DNA of 64,000 nucleotides from Lachnoclostridium sp. (GCA_023665475.1 JAMPEB010000004.1:90974-154973), one strand, 5' to 3'. Shown: positions 43,177 through 53,063, numbered from the stretch's first letter. Numbers and translations are program-made. Notes: generated from the sequence alone by a model not told the origin.

Positions 43177-44268
43177 ATGAAAATCGCGTTTTTAACAGGA
43201 GATTTGAGTGACGGCGGAGCGCAAAGGGTATTATCTGTTATTGCTAATGGACTTGCACAGAAAGGAAACGATGTTTTAGTCATTGTGTTTGCACAGGCAG
43301 AGAAAGAGTATTCTTTATGTGAAAAAATTGAGAGGATAACTCTCTATCCTTCGTATGAAGAGTATGCAAGCGTTTCGTTATTAAAGAGACTAAGTATAAT
43401 GAGAAAAGTTTTGAAGCGATTTGAGCCGGATGCAGCTGTTGGTTTTATGGAGGCAGGATATGCATTATTTATATCCTCTATTGGATTGCCGTTTAAAAAA
43501 ATTGGTTCTTTAAGAATATCTCCTTATTATCAGGAAGCAAACAAGTCACTCAGAGGCAGGCTGGAACGATATTGGTTTCGAAAGGCTTCTGCAGTTGTGC
43601 TACAGACAGAGAGCCAGAAAGAGTATGCAGTCTGTCACAAGTGGGCAAATCCTACAGTAATACCGAATCCAATAAATTCGTCAGTATTTGATATAGGTGA
43701 ACATAGTTATCGGGATTCATGCAGTAAGTTAATTATGGTTGGCAGACTGCATGAGCAGAAGAATTATCCGTTGGCGCTTCATGCGGTGCAAAGAGCTGTC
43801 GAAGTCATACCACATTTGAGATTGGAAATATATGGTGATGGAGAGGAACGAAATGAATTGGTGGAATTGACAGTAAAGTTGGGTTTGCAAAATAATGTCA
43901 GTTTTATGGGATGGCATAGTGATATTGTAGCGCGTTATAAGGAAAGTGATTTATTTCTTATGACATCTCACTTTGAAGGTTTACCTAATGCGCTTATGGA
44001 GGCTATGGGCTGTGGATTGCCCTGTATTTCAACGGACTGTCCAACAGGTCCTGCAGATTTAATTAAAAATGGAGTTACTGGGATGCTTGTACCCATTACT
44101 GATGTGGATGCATTAACAAATGCGATTATAAAAATCTGTAATATGTCGGGAAAAGAGCGGGGAGACATGGGCAGACGAGCCAAAGAATATATACGACAGA
44201 ATTATAATGTAGAGTGTATTACAGAAAAATGGGAAGCCCTTTTTTGCCAATTAGAGAAGAGAAGATAA
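43177..44268 (+). CDS. GT4 family glycosyltransferase
   Basis: A 363-residue GT-B glycosyltransferase related to the preceding one: KIAFLTGDLSDGGAQRVLSVIANGL at the N-terminus, and TSHFEGLPNALMEAMGCGLPCISTDCPTGPADLI with the E-x7-E motif. ATG 43177 is preferred because GGAG lies six bases upstream; ATG 43165 has no good site. It adds a second sugar in the repeat unit, by inference from position. Confidence 0.9.
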   Translation: MKIAFLTGDLSDGGAQRVLSVIANGLAQKGNDVLVIVFAQAEKEYSLCEKIERITLYPSYEEYASVSLLKRLSIMRKVLKRFEPDAAVGFMEAGYALFISSIGLPFKKIGSLRISPYYQEANKSLRGRLERYWFRKASAVVLQTESQKEYAVCHKWANPTVIPNPINSSVFDIGEHSYRDSCSKLIMVGRLHEQKNYPLALHAVQRAVEVIPHLRLEIYGDGEERNELVELTVKLGLQNNVSFMGWHSDIVARYKESDLFLMTSHFEGLPNALMEAMGCGLPCISTDCPTGPADLIKNGVTGMLVPITDVDALTNAIIKICNMSGKERGDMGRRAKEYIRQNYNVECITEKWEALFCQLEKRR

Positions 44269-44414
44269 GTGTAAGATATGTTGTTTGGACGGCTTATGTG
44301 TTATATGTGAAAAGATTAAAGAAGGAGGCGGCGGGAGAAATGGGATAAGGTTCTATATCTGTTGATGTTTTAAGCGTGACTGAAATATAACAAATTTAGG
44401 AGGAAAAGAGAGTT

Positions 44415-45347
44415 ATGAAAGCAGAAAAATTATTAAAAGCGGTTACAGATAAGGATTTTCGTCAAGAGGTTTTAGAAAGTAGAGGTTTTTGGAATCATCT
44501 CTCAGATGAAGAATATTTAAGGTTAAAATTCAAAAATTTTTTTGGATATGAATTAGATTTGGATAATCCTAAAACATATTGTGAAAAAATACAGTGGCTG
44601 AAATTATATAATAGAAACCCGAAGTATACCATGATGGTGGACAAGTATGAGGTAAAAAAGTATGTATCAGATTTAATTGGTGCGGAACATGTTATCCCGT
44701 TGGTAGGAGCCGGAATATACAATAGTTATGATGAGATTGATTTTGCGCAACTTCCAGATCAATTTGTATTGAAATGCACGCATAACAGCGGTGGATTTGC
44801 AGTATGCAAGAATAAGGCTGACTTTAATATTAAAGCAGAAAAAAAGAATTTTGATAAAATGCTTAAAACAAATTATTTCTTGAATGGGCGGGAATGGCCT
44901 TATAAAAATGTGAAGCCGAGAATTTTGGCAGAAAAATACATTGATACTTTGGGAAATCCGGACAGTGTGGAATATAAGGTAACCTGTTTTGATGGTAAAG
45001 TAGGATTTATTACAATATGTCAGGGACCGGCACATGTAGAATTTTGGAAAAGATCTAATGATCATTTTACGCCGGATTTTGAATGGCTGCCTTGGTGGGT
45101 AAATTATGAACATGCTAAAGTAAGACCCGAAAAGCCGGAGCAGTGGGATGAGATGGTTAAATTGGCAGAAAAGCTGTCAAAAGATATACCGGTAGTCAGA
45201 GTTGATTTTTATGTGATTGATGGAAAGATTTACTTTGGAGAATTTACATTCTTTACTTGGAGTGGATTTATGCATTTCCAGCCGGAAGAATGGGATAGAA
45301 AATTGGGAGATATGATTAAACTTCCGGCAGAAAAATTGGAAGAGTAA
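44415..45347 (+). CDS. TupA-like ATP-grasp protein
   Basis: A 310-residue ATP-grasp ligase of the TupA family (teichuronopeptide biosynthesis). Features are LDNPKTYCEKIQWLKLYNRNP, KCTHNSGG, the ATP-grasp core YKVTCFDGKVG and metal-binding VRVDFYVIDGKIYFGEFTFF. The founding member is linked to joining glutamate and glucuronate in Bacillus, so this enzyme may attach an amino acid or peptide to a uronic-acid unit. TAGGAGG precedes ATG. Flanked by a GT4 gene and the nucleotide-sugar dehydrogenase. Confidence 0.85.
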   Translation: MKAEKLLKAVTDKDFRQEVLESRGFWNHLSDEEYLRLKFKNFFGYELDLDNPKTYCEKIQWLKLYNRNPKYTMMVDKYEVKKYVSDLIGAEHVIPLVGAGIYNSYDEIDFAQLPDQFVLKCTHNSGGFAVCKNKADFNIKAEKKNFDKMLKTNYFLNGREWPYKNVKPRILAEKYIDTLGNPDSVEYKVTCFDGKVGFITICQGPAHVEFWKRSNDHFTPDFEWLPWWVNYEHAKVRPEKPEQWDEMVKLAEKLSKDIPVVRVDFYVIDGKIYFGEFTFFTWSGFMHFQPEEWDRKLGDMIKLPAEKLEE

Positions 45348-45396
45348 AAGACAATATTATTTTTGCTAAATAAACAAGAAAGCAGAGAGACCAAGT

Positions 45397-46665
45397 ATGG
45401 AAAAAGAAAATAATGCAAAATATAACATAGCAGTAGCGGGAACTGGCTATGTGGGCTTGAGTCTTGCAGTACTGCTAGCTCAACATAATACCGTGAAAGC
45501 AGTAGATATCATGCCGGATAAGGTGGAGAAGATTAATAAGAAAATCTCGCCAATTCAAGATGAATATATTGAAAAATATTTGGCGGAGAAAAATCTGGAT
45601 CTTACTGCTACACTAGAGGGAGAGAAAGCTTATCGGGAAGCCGATTTTGTGATTATTGCTGCGCCCACCAATTATGATCCCAAAGAGAATTTCTTTGACT
45701 GTTCCGCTGTAGAAACAGTGATAGAGACAGTCATCAAAGCCACTGCCGGCAAAGAAGAGAAACCGATAATGGTCATTAAATCTACGATTCCGGTGGGATA
45801 TACGGAGAGCGTCCGCAAGAAATATGGGATTGATAATATTATCTTTAGTCCGGAATTCTTGCGGGAATCAAAAGCGCTGTATGATAATCTTTATCCGTCC
45901 CGAATCATTGTGGGCTGCGATGAAAAAACGAAGAAAGCGGCATCTGTTTTCGCATCTTTGCTGGCAGAAGGCGCTGAGAAGGATCCTATTGATAGTTTGT
46001 TTATGGGGCTGACGGAAGCGGAAAGCGTTAAACTTTTTTCCAATACTTACCTAGCTCTGCGAGTGGCATATTTCAATGAATTGGATACTTACTGTGAGGC
46101 AAAAGGACTAAATACGGCGGATGTAATAAGCGGTGTATCTCTGGATCCTCGTATTGGCAATTTTTACAACAATCCCTCTTTTGGATATGGCGGCTATTGT
46201 CTGCCGAAAGACTCCAAGCAGCTTTTGGCTAACTATGCAGATGTACCGGAGGAGTTAATTCGGGCTGTGGTGGAGAGCAATCGTACACGGAAAGATTTTA
46301 TAGCCGACAAAGTACTGCAGATGGCAGGGCTTTATGGCTGTAATGAAAGTTATGATCCAACCAGAGAAGGGGAAAACCGTAATATTATAGTGGGTGTGTT
46401 CCGTTTGACCATGAAGACAAACAGTGATAATTTTCGACAGAGTTCCATTCAGGGAATCATGAAAAGAATCAAGGCAAAAGGTGCAACTGTTATTATCTAT
46501 GAACCTACGCTTAAAAACGGAACTACCTTTTTTGGCAGTGAAGTTGTAAATGATTTGAGTAAATTTAAACACTTAAGTCAATGTATTATTGCCAACAGGT
46601 ATGATAGCTGCTTAGATGATGTGCAAAATAAAGTATATACAAGAGATTTATATGGCAGAGACTGA
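45397..46665 (+). CDS. UDP-glucose 6-dehydrogenase family protein
   Basis: A 422-residue NAD-dependent nucleotide-sugar dehydrogenase. NAD-binding [13 protein letters not shown] (11-23), the central [11 protein letters not shown], and catalytic Cys in [15 protein letters not shown] are typical. It oxidises UDP-glucose (or a UDP-hexosamine) to the uronate by two hydride transfers. Length and motifs fit UDP-glucose dehydrogenases of Gram-positive capsule loci. Product UDP-glucuronate would feed the epimerase at 36570. Confidence 0.9.
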   Translation: MEKENNAKYNIAVAGTGYVGLSLAVLLAQHNTVKAVDIMPDKVEKINKKISPIQDEYIEKYLAEKNLDLTATLEGEKAYREADFVIIAAPTNYDPKENFFDCSAVETVIETVIKATAGKEEKPIMVIKSTIPVGYTESVRKKYGIDNIIFSPEFLRESKALYDNLYPSRIIVGCDEKTKKAASVFASLLAEGAEKDPIDSLFMGLTEAESVKLFSNTYLALRVAYFNELDTYCEAKGLNTADVISGVSLDPRIGNFYNNPSFGYGGYCLPKDSKQLLANYADVPEELIRAVVESNRTRKDFIADKVLQMAGLYGCNESYDPTREGENRNIIVGVFRLTMKTNSDNFRQSSIQGIMKRIKAKGATVIIYEPTLKNGTTFFGSEVVNDLSKFKHLSQCIIANRYDSCLDDVQNKVYTRDLYGRD

Positions 46666-46725
46666 GAAAATTGACTGTTGGGATTAAAAATGTGTCGCTA
46701 ATAGATAGCAAAGGAGACAGCATAA

Positions 46726-48246
46726 ATGAAAGAGACAGAAATTAATGTGATGGACTTGCTTGTAGAAATTTTGTTGCATTGGCGGGTCATTGTGGTATGG
46801 ATGCTCGTGGGAGGAATCTTGATGGGAACTTTCAGTTATGTGAACTCTTATCGCACTGCAGAAGCGCAAAAAAGCAGGAAGGCTGTATTAGAGCAGGAAC
46901 TGAAAGAACAAGAAATACGGATGGAAGAAGATTGGAGAAAAGAAATTACAGAACAGGAGAAAAATAATGTATCCATTGTGTTAAATTATGAAAAATACAT
47001 TGCAGAAATGCAGATGTATCTGGATAATTCTGTATTAATGCAGATAGACGCTCAGAAGGTTCCAAGGATAGAGATGACTTTTTGGGTGAAGGCATCAGAT
47101 GAAGAGGAGAGCACCAGCATAGCAAAAGTGTATGAAGACAGTATTGCTACAGGTTTTTTGCAATGGCTTGCGGAAGGCGGACAGGGGGGCGTGGATGATG
47201 TCATGGTAAGCGAGCTGGTATCTGTAAATAGAAGTTCCCGTGGCTTGTATAGAGGGGACGATTCTTTCTGTGTGAATATCATGCATGTGGATGAAGAACA
47301 TTGTGCGCAGTTGTCGGAGCAGCTCATTGCGTATATGAACGCTCAACAAAAGAATTTACAGGAATTAATGGGAACACACACTATAGAGGTGGCGAATCAG
47401 TCTTTTGCCTATGTGGCAAATAATAATTTGGGACAGACTCAGAAAAATATGAGAAGTGAAATCACAAATCATATAGGAAGCGTGGTGCAGTATAAGACAC
47501 AATTTTCCGAGGAAGCATGGCGGTACTATAATTTTCTGACAACAGGTATAGCATCGGGGATTCCGGATGAGTACAAACAGGATACAAAAAAGGAAGATAC
47601 AAATAAGACGGATATGGAGACGGATTTAAAAAGGGATCCGGAAGAAGAATTAAAAGCATTGGTTATAACATCGCCGGCAGTCAGTATAAAATATATTATT
47701 GTTGGCATGCTGTTGTTTGCAATCATAGTGGTATTTTATGGTGTTATCAAATATGTGTTGAACAGTCGTCTGCGGGCAAGCGATGATATGAATGAAAAGT
47801 TTGGTATTTCGCAATTAGCGCTTATTTCAGCAGATCAAAATACGAAAAAGCTCTTTAGTTTTGTGGATAATCAGATATTGAAACTACGCAATTATAATAA
47901 GAGAGTTTTTTCAGAAAGCGAGGCAACAGGATTTGCCGCTGTGGCAGTTAAGCTGGCAGTTAAAAAGGAGAATGTAAACGAAGTCTTTTGTATCGGTTGT
48001 GACATGAAAGGAAGAACGCAGAGGATTGCCGGACAACTGCAGGATATATTAAGAAAGGATAATATCACCTTAAATATATTAAATAATATTTTGTATGATC
48101 AGGAAGTGTTGAAACAATTATCGGAGGCAAAATGCGTATTTCTTTTGGAAACCGCAGGCAGCACTCTTTATGATGAAATTGCAAGGGAATTGGAACTGTT
48201 AAATAGGCAGGAAATTAAAGTGATTGGCGGTATTGTGGTTGAGTAG
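46726..48246 (+). CDS. Wzz-type chain-length determinant with degenerate kinase-like tail
   Basis: A 506-residue polysaccharide copolymerase. Membrane segments near 18-38 and 322-344 enclose an extracytoplasmic coiled domain, the Wzz/YveK layout. The C-terminal 390-506 looks like the cytoplasmic BY-kinase (CpsD/YveL) fold: helix RVFSESEATGFAAVAVKLA, strand EVFCIGCD and AKCVFLLETAGSTLYDEIARELELL followed by IGGIVVE. The Walker A is absent (CDMKGRTQRI, near 423) and no tyrosine cluster is seen, so it should not be an active kinase. It may be a fused, decayed regulatory partner. No separate kinase is present in the window. Confidence 0.85.
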   Translation: MKETEINVMDLLVEILLHWRVIVVWMLVGGILMGTFSYVNSYRTAEAQKSRKAVLEQELKEQEIRMEEDWRKEITEQEKNNVSIVLNYEKYIAEMQMYLDNSVLMQIDAQKVPRIEMTFWVKASDEEESTSIAKVYEDSIATGFLQWLAEGGQGGVDDVMVSELVSVNRSSRGLYRGDDSFCVNIMHVDEEHCAQLSEQLIAYMNAQQKNLQELMGTHTIEVANQSFAYVANNNLGQTQKNMRSEITNHIGSVVQYKTQFSEEAWRYYNFLTTGIASGIPDEYKQDTKKEDTNKTDMETDLKRDPEEELKALVITSPAVSIKYIIVGMLLFAIIVVFYGVIKYVLNSRLRASDDMNEKFGISQLALISADQNTKKLFSFVDNQILKLRNYNKRVFSESEATGFAAVAVKLAVKKENVNEVFCIGCDMKGRTQRIAGQLQDILRKDNITLNILNNILYDQEVLKQLSEAKCVFLLETAGSTLYDEIARELELLNRQEIKVIGGIVVE

Positions 48247-48286
48247 CACGAGGGTAAGACAAGTTAATTTTTAATGGGAGGGAAAA

Positions 48287-49581
48287 TTGAAAGAAGATAA
48301 AAGCATTGCAAGAAAAAATGTTGTTATAGCATTGGCGTGTTTCTTGCCTTTTTGCGGTCTCTCATATATATTATCTAAGATACTTACCGATCCGGTAGAA
48401 TATTTTCTTCTAGGGTTTTGCTGGATATTGGTAATGAGTTCCTATGTCACTATAAAAACGCATATCTTAAGATGCGCAAATACCTTTAAGGCAATCATTA
48501 TAATGGGATACTTTATAAGACTTTTGATTGCTTTTTGGGGTACATATGGGAAAGGTGCCGTTATAAATTTTTTAAATACAGGAGATCAAATTGGTTTTTT
48601 AAACACAGCAAAGCAGTATTATTATGGGGATTTTAGCCAATATTATACGAGATATCCTTATGTCTTGTTAGGGATATTTAAAATCACCGGATGTAATAGA
48701 ATGATGCCACAGCTTTTCAACATTTTATGTTGGTATCTGGGAATATTGGTTTTGGAGAAAATAGGGGATGGATTTCGTGGGAAAAGGGAATTGCTGTTAT
48801 TATTTTTCTATGTTTTTATGCCATGGCCGTTGCTTATTTCAACACAATTGTATCGGGAATCATTGATGAGTCTGCTTATGATGCTGAGTTATTATTATTT
48901 GTGGAAGTGGATGGCTAGGGGGGGCAGCGCATCAATCTGCTCTATTCAATGCTGATGGTAGTCCCGTTGTTTTTATTGCATAGCGGGAGCATTATAATGT
49001 TGCCGGTTATAGCTATTGTATATGTTCAGTGGGATTGCAAAAAAATGAAATGGCTAAGAGTAACAAAAAAATGGGGGGTACTTTTTCTGTTGTTGGTTTT
49101 GGCACCGATATTTATATATGTGGTTATTCCCAGATATGGAGGAGGTTATTTGCCTAAGGAAATCTCGCTGCAATCGTTAACCGGTTATCAACATGAGATA
49201 GGGCGTACCGATTATATTCCGGAGGGGATAAAGGTGGATAATTGGCTCCAATTTGCTTATTGGACAATATACCGGATGTTCAGTTTCTGGTGTTCGCCAT
49301 TGCCGGCTTTTTGGAGTTCTGTGCTGGATGTATTCTGCTTTGCAGTGGATGTGATGCCATGGCTTATTTTAAATATGTGGATGCTACATGAAAAGCATGG
49401 TCGAAAATGTCATCAGGCGACGGCGGGCATATTAGTTACATTGCTTTATACATTTGTGTATGGGTGGGCAACCAATAATGCGGGAACAGCTATGCGGCAT
49501 AGAGGGCAATTGATAGGAGTTGTGGTGATGACGATACTGATTGGGATGCAGGAAGTAAAACATAGGCAGAAAGAATCATAG
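48287..49581 (+). pseudogene. membrane glycosyltransferase-like gene split by a frameshift at a G7 tract
   Basis: Two overlapping frames, 48287-48955 and 48949-49581, make one polytopic membrane protein of about 431 residues. The frame is lost at the seven-G run 48918-48924 (ATGGCTA then GGGGGGG then CAGCGC). One more G (or two fewer) restores the second frame, giving ...YYLWKWMARGGQRINLLYSMLMV. The first half has FFYVFMPWPLLISTQLYRESL, like GT-C-type sugar transferases. The start is TTG with GGGAGG five bases upstream. It may be phase-variable by slippage, a true mutation, or a sequencing error. Confidence 0.75.
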
Positions 49582-49614
49582 GTGGAAGAGTTATTTTTAT
49601 GAGGAAGGTTATAT

Positions 49615-50694
49615 ATGTTATTGTATATATGTGTGTTACTGTCTGTAGTAGTTGCTGCTTTTTTATTGAATAAAACGCAAAGAGTAAAGTATATTATTCC
49701 GTTTATTTGTTTGCTGGCTGTTTCGGCATTAAGAAGCGAAAATATGGGCATAGATAATAATAATTACATTGAGTATTATTGGAATAATTGTCAAACATTA
49801 TCATGGATAACAGCACTTCAGCAGAAAGATGGGTTTTTCTATATACTAAATAAGGTGGTACACTTATTTACAAATGATTTTCATATGTTTATGGCAATTA
49901 CTTCGTTTATATTTTTGTTGGGCGTTTTTGTCTTTATAAAGCAAAATTGCAGAGAATGCTGGCTTAGTGTATGGCTATTTATAACCATGGGATTTTTTCA
50001 GACAAATTTTACAACTATACGAATGTCGGTAGCGCTTGGCATATCGTTAATTGCCATAAGTTTTGCTTTGAAGAAAAAGCTGATTCCATTTTTGATAGCC
50101 GTATTTGCAGCATTTATGTTTCATGCCTCAGCAGCGGTTGTTATCATTATATATCCATTGCTACAGTGGAAAATTCGAAAATGGCATATATATATCCTGA
50201 TTTCTTTGTTAGCAAGTGTATTTTTACTTCGTCAGCAACTATTTAATCTTTTGTGGAAATTGAGTAAAGACAGATATGAGTACCATATGGATGACATAGG
50301 AACGGAAGCAGGGGGAGAAAAACTTCTGGCAGTATATATAATGATAATGTTGTTTGTTGTTATATGTACTTTTCAGGTAAAAAGCCATGTATATGAGACA
50401 AATGAACAGTTGTCAAGGCTGATTCTGTGGTGTTCGGGTATAGTGGTTGCGATACAGTCCTTTGTAACGATTTTGCCAATTATGTATCGGTTAGGCAATT
50501 ATTTTTCGTTACCGCTGTTTCTTTTGTTGCCTAATTTAATTGATGATAAGTTTAGGGAAAGAGATAGGCGGCTTGTAATATTGGGAATTATGGCACTGTC
50601 ATTTATGTTTTATATCAGATATCTGATAGTAGAAGCCGGTGTGCTGCATTCATCTGTGCCCTATGAGATTTATCCTTTTTGGGAGAAGCTTTAA
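49615..50694 (+). CDS. EpsG-family polysaccharide polymerase
   Basis: A 359-residue membrane protein with about ten hydrophobic segments of the EpsG (Wzy-like) family. Characteristic segments are SALRSENMGIDNNNYIEYY, FFQTNFTTIRMSVALGISLIAISF and FMFHASAAVVI. It would polymerise flipped repeat units at the outer membrane face. It lies 34 bases after the frameshifted gene. Confidence 0.87.
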   Translation: MLLYICVLLSVVVAAFLLNKTQRVKYIIPFICLLAVSALRSENMGIDNNNYIEYYWNNCQTLSWITALQQKDGFFYILNKVVHLFTNDFHMFMAITSFIFLLGVFVFIKQNCRECWLSVWLFITMGFFQTNFTTIRMSVALGISLIAISFALKKKLIPFLIAVFAAFMFHASAAVVIIIYPLLQWKIRKWHIYILISLLASVFLLRQQLFNLLWKLSKDRYEYHMDDIGTEAGGEKLLAVYIMIMLFVVICTFQVKSHVYETNEQLSRLILWCSGIVVAIQSFVTILPIMYRLGNYFSLPLFLLLPNLIDDKFRERDRRLVILGIMALSFMFYIRYLIVEAGVLHSSVPYEIYPFWEKL

Positions 50695-50782
50695 TTAGGA
50701 AGAATCTGTAATTATGCAAGTATACTTCCGGGAAAGAAGGACATAACATATGAAAAATTTATACGAAGTGATACTAAAAACA

Positions 50783-50811
50783 TTTACAAACATATGTTCG
50801 CGTGATATAAT
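50783..50811 (+). promoter_or_regulatory. promoter for HD/YwgA pair
   Basis: TTTACA (50783-50788), a 17-base spacer and a perfect TATAAT (50806-50811) lie 46 bases before the HD gene. This separates the pair from the polysaccharide transcript. Confidence 0.65.
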
Positions 50812-50857
50812 AAAATTACTTTATAGATTAAAATAACTATATACAAAAGGGGAATGT

Positions 50858-52129
50858 ATGAAAACAGATAAGTTTAGAGATCCAATCCATGCTTTTATTG
50901 AAGTACGGCAGCATGAACTGGAGATTATTAACACAAAAGCCTTTCAGAGATTGCGTAACATTAAGCAGTTGGCACTGACCTATCTTGTGTATCCGGGCGC
51001 CGAACATACTCGTTTCGGTCATTCGTTGGGGGTCATGCATTTGGTAACACGGGCTTTTCGTTCTGCTATTGAAGGGTATGAATCAGAATTTCCGGAGCCT
51101 AAAAGGGAACAATATGAACAAATTTTAAGATTAATCGCATTGACGCATGATATCGGGCACGCTCCTTTTTCTCATGCATCCGAATCGGTATTTCCATCAG
51201 GAGTACAGCATGAAGATTTTACGGTGAAGATTGTGAAAGAAACAGAAATTGCGGATATCATTAATAAGATTGGGGCTGAATTTGTGGAGAAATACGGATC
51301 CGATTACAATATTACTCCGGAATTGATTTGTAATATTTACACAGGCACAGAGTCGGGACCCGATTCCGAATATACCTTTTTGAAAAGTTTTATGGACAGT
51401 GAGTTGGATTGTGATAAAATGGATTATTTGCTTCGGGATTCTTATTATTGCGGAGTAAAGTATGGCATGTATGATGTGGAACGATTAATTTCTTCTTTTA
51501 CAATCTGTTATGCCAGCAACATACCGAGATTAGCAATTGAAGATGGCGGTATACAGGTTTTTGAGGAATTTGTTCTTGCACGGTATTTTATGTTTATTCA
51601 AGTGTATTTTCATAGGACCAGAAGATATTTTGACATAATGCTTGGCAAAGCTTTAGAGGCTGTTTTGCCAAACGGCACTTATCCGGATAGCACGGCAGAA
51701 TATTTAGAGTGGGATGATTGCAGGGTTATACAATTGTTAAAAGAAAATACTGCTAAAAATGTCGCGTGTAAGAATATTATAGAAAGGTATGTATATCCCC
51801 GGGTATTTCGCACGAAAGTCCATCCCCTGGAATCGGATATCAGGGAATTTCGCAGAAATGTAAGAGAGTTGAACAGAGAGGTTGGAGAGGATAATTTATT
51901 GATTGACAAATCCGCAGAGAAAATGCCCCATAAAATTCCTAAGCGAATTGAGCCGGACAATGAAAAAGCAATCATCATATATGATAAGGATACTGAGCGG
52001 AAGACAACCATTTCCGAAGAGTCAGAAATTATCAGGAACCTTACGGAAAAAATGGATATTATGAGAATATATTGTCATCCGGATAAGGCAGCGGAGGCAA
52101 GAGAGTTAATGAAATCGGTTAATCAATAA
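50858..52129 (+). CDS. HD-domain dNTPase-like protein (YwfO/YdhJ type)
   Basis: A 423-residue HD-superfamily phosphohydrolase. RDPIHAFIEV and AFQRLRNIKQLAL at the N-terminus, HTRFGHSLGV (50-59) and the catalytic HDIGHAPFSH (97-106) match SAMHD1/dGTPase-like bacterial proteins such as YwfO. A YwgA-like gene follows 13 bases later; the same HD-YwgA pairing is known in Bacillus (ywfO, ywgA). Role is unknown; dNTP hydrolysis is likely from family. It has its own promoter within the polysaccharide locus. Confidence 0.87.
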   Translation: MKTDKFRDPIHAFIEVRQHELEIINTKAFQRLRNIKQLALTYLVYPGAEHTRFGHSLGVMHLVTRAFRSAIEGYESEFPEPKREQYEQILRLIALTHDIGHAPFSHASESVFPSGVQHEDFTVKIVKETEIADIINKIGAEFVEKYGSDYNITPELICNIYTGTESGPDSEYTFLKSFMDSELDCDKMDYLLRDSYYCGVKYGMYDVERLISSFTICYASNIPRLAIEDGGIQVFEEFVLARYFMFIQVYFHRTRRYFDIMLGKALEAVLPNGTYPDSTAEYLEWDDCRVIQLLKENTAKNVACKNIIERYVYPRVFRTKVHPLESDIREFRRNVRELNREVGEDNLLIDKSAEKMPHKIPKRIEPDNEKAIIIYDKDTERKTTISEESEIIRNLTEKMDIMRIYCHPDKAAEARELMKSVNQ

Positions 52130-52142
52130 TGGAGGTGCAAAT

Positions 52143-52661
52143 ATGGAGAACACAAAGAAAATTGCCGTATTGTTTAAAATGGTGTGTGAAGGCTATAAGG
52201 GAGCTGATGCTTTAGGAAAGAAAGCGGCACAAAAGATATTTTACTTTTTTGAAAGAGCAGGATTAAACCTAAATCTGCGGTATGGGATACACTATTATGG
52301 ACCCTATAGTGCTAAGTTGGACGATATCATGTATGAATTGGAAAGCGAAGGATATCTCACAATAGATATCAGCCAAAGGACTCATGTTATACATTATGGT
52401 TCGGAAAATATGTCGGAAGATGTTTTAAATGCTGAAGAGAGAAAGATTGCCGAACATATTCTCAACATTTTTGGCGGTAAACAACCTATGGAATTAGAAG
52501 CGCTTTCCACTATGGATTATATTATGCATTCTTTGTTGCCCGCAACAGCAACAGATCAGGATATTATTTCTAAATTTAAGCAGATTAAGGCAACAAAGTT
52601 TGAACAAAATGTGATAGACCATACTTTACTTGAATTAAAGGAATTAAAGTTGACTGCATAG
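52143..52661 (+). CDS. YwgA-like protein
   Basis: A 172-residue helical protein with KKAAQKIFYFFERAGLNLNLRYGIHYYGPYSAKL (27-60), the signature of YwgA/DUF4065-like proteins that partner HD phosphohydrolases. DUF4065-type domains also occur as antitoxin or protease-adaptor modules. GGAGGTG precedes ATG 52143. Likely co-transcribed with, and regulator of, the HD gene. The operon ends at the terminator at 52711. Confidence 0.72.
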   Translation: MENTKKIAVLFKMVCEGYKGADALGKKAAQKIFYFFERAGLNLNLRYGIHYYGPYSAKLDDIMYELESEGYLTIDISQRTHVIHYGSENMSEDVLNAEERKIAEHILNIFGGKQPMELEALSTMDYIMHSLLPATATDQDIISKFKQIKATKFEQNVIDHTLLELKELKLTA

Positions 52662-52710
52662 CTGCCGATTTGGGAGAAACTTTAAGCAGAAAACATAGTT
52701 ATAAAGAAAA

Positions 52711-52760
52711 GAGCTGCCAATGTAAGAACATTCCGGCAGCTCTTAAGTTTTAATTTTTTG
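52711..52760 (+). terminator. bidirectional intrinsic terminator
   Basis: GAGCTGCC (52711-52718) pairs with GGCAGCTC (52735-52742) with inner ATGT/ACAT. The plus side runs into TTTTAATTTTTT and the minus side into TTTTCTTT. It would end the HD/YwgA transcript and that of the minus-strand remnant. Confidence 0.8.
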
Positions 52761-52984
52761 AAATATCTTTTATGGGATGGTAGGTAAGACCGTTTGCAGC
52801 TTCAAGGCAGCATAGAAACCATGCAAGGAAGTCTTTCTCCCGGTCGGATAAATAGTTTAGGAGCTGAAAAACCGCGCTATGGAGTAAGAAGCGGTAATGT
52901 GCCATGACAAAGCCTGAGGACGCTCGGGATAGCTGGTAAATGTCGCGTTCGTTGCGATAAAAACAGTTTTGCGTTACAGAAATA
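52750..52984 (-). pseudogene. remnant of an unknown minus-strand gene
   Basis: An open minus-strand frame of about 78 codons ending TAA at 52750 has protein-like sequence (RDIYQLSRASSGFVMAHYRF, LLNYLSDREKDFLAWFLC). It lacks a usable start upstream; the first ATG at 52905 leaves 51 residues. With the bidirectional terminator, it looks like the 3' end of a lost gene. Confidence 0.4.
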
Positions 52985-53010
52985 TTATATCTAAGGAGGC
53001 TGAAAGTTCA

Positions 53011-53063
53011 ATGCAATTTATTGCATATTTTGGTATTGTAATCTATAATAATCTTGTTATAAT
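53011..53063 (+). promoter_or_regulatory. palindromic operator and promoter for O-antigen ligase gene
   Basis: The perfect palindrome ATGCAAT-TT-ATTGCAT (53011-53026) lies just upstream of TTGTAA (53036-53041), 16 bases, TATAAT (53058-53063). About 70 bases of untranslated leader follow before the gene at 53133. A regulator binding the palindrome is inferred. Confidence 0.5.
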
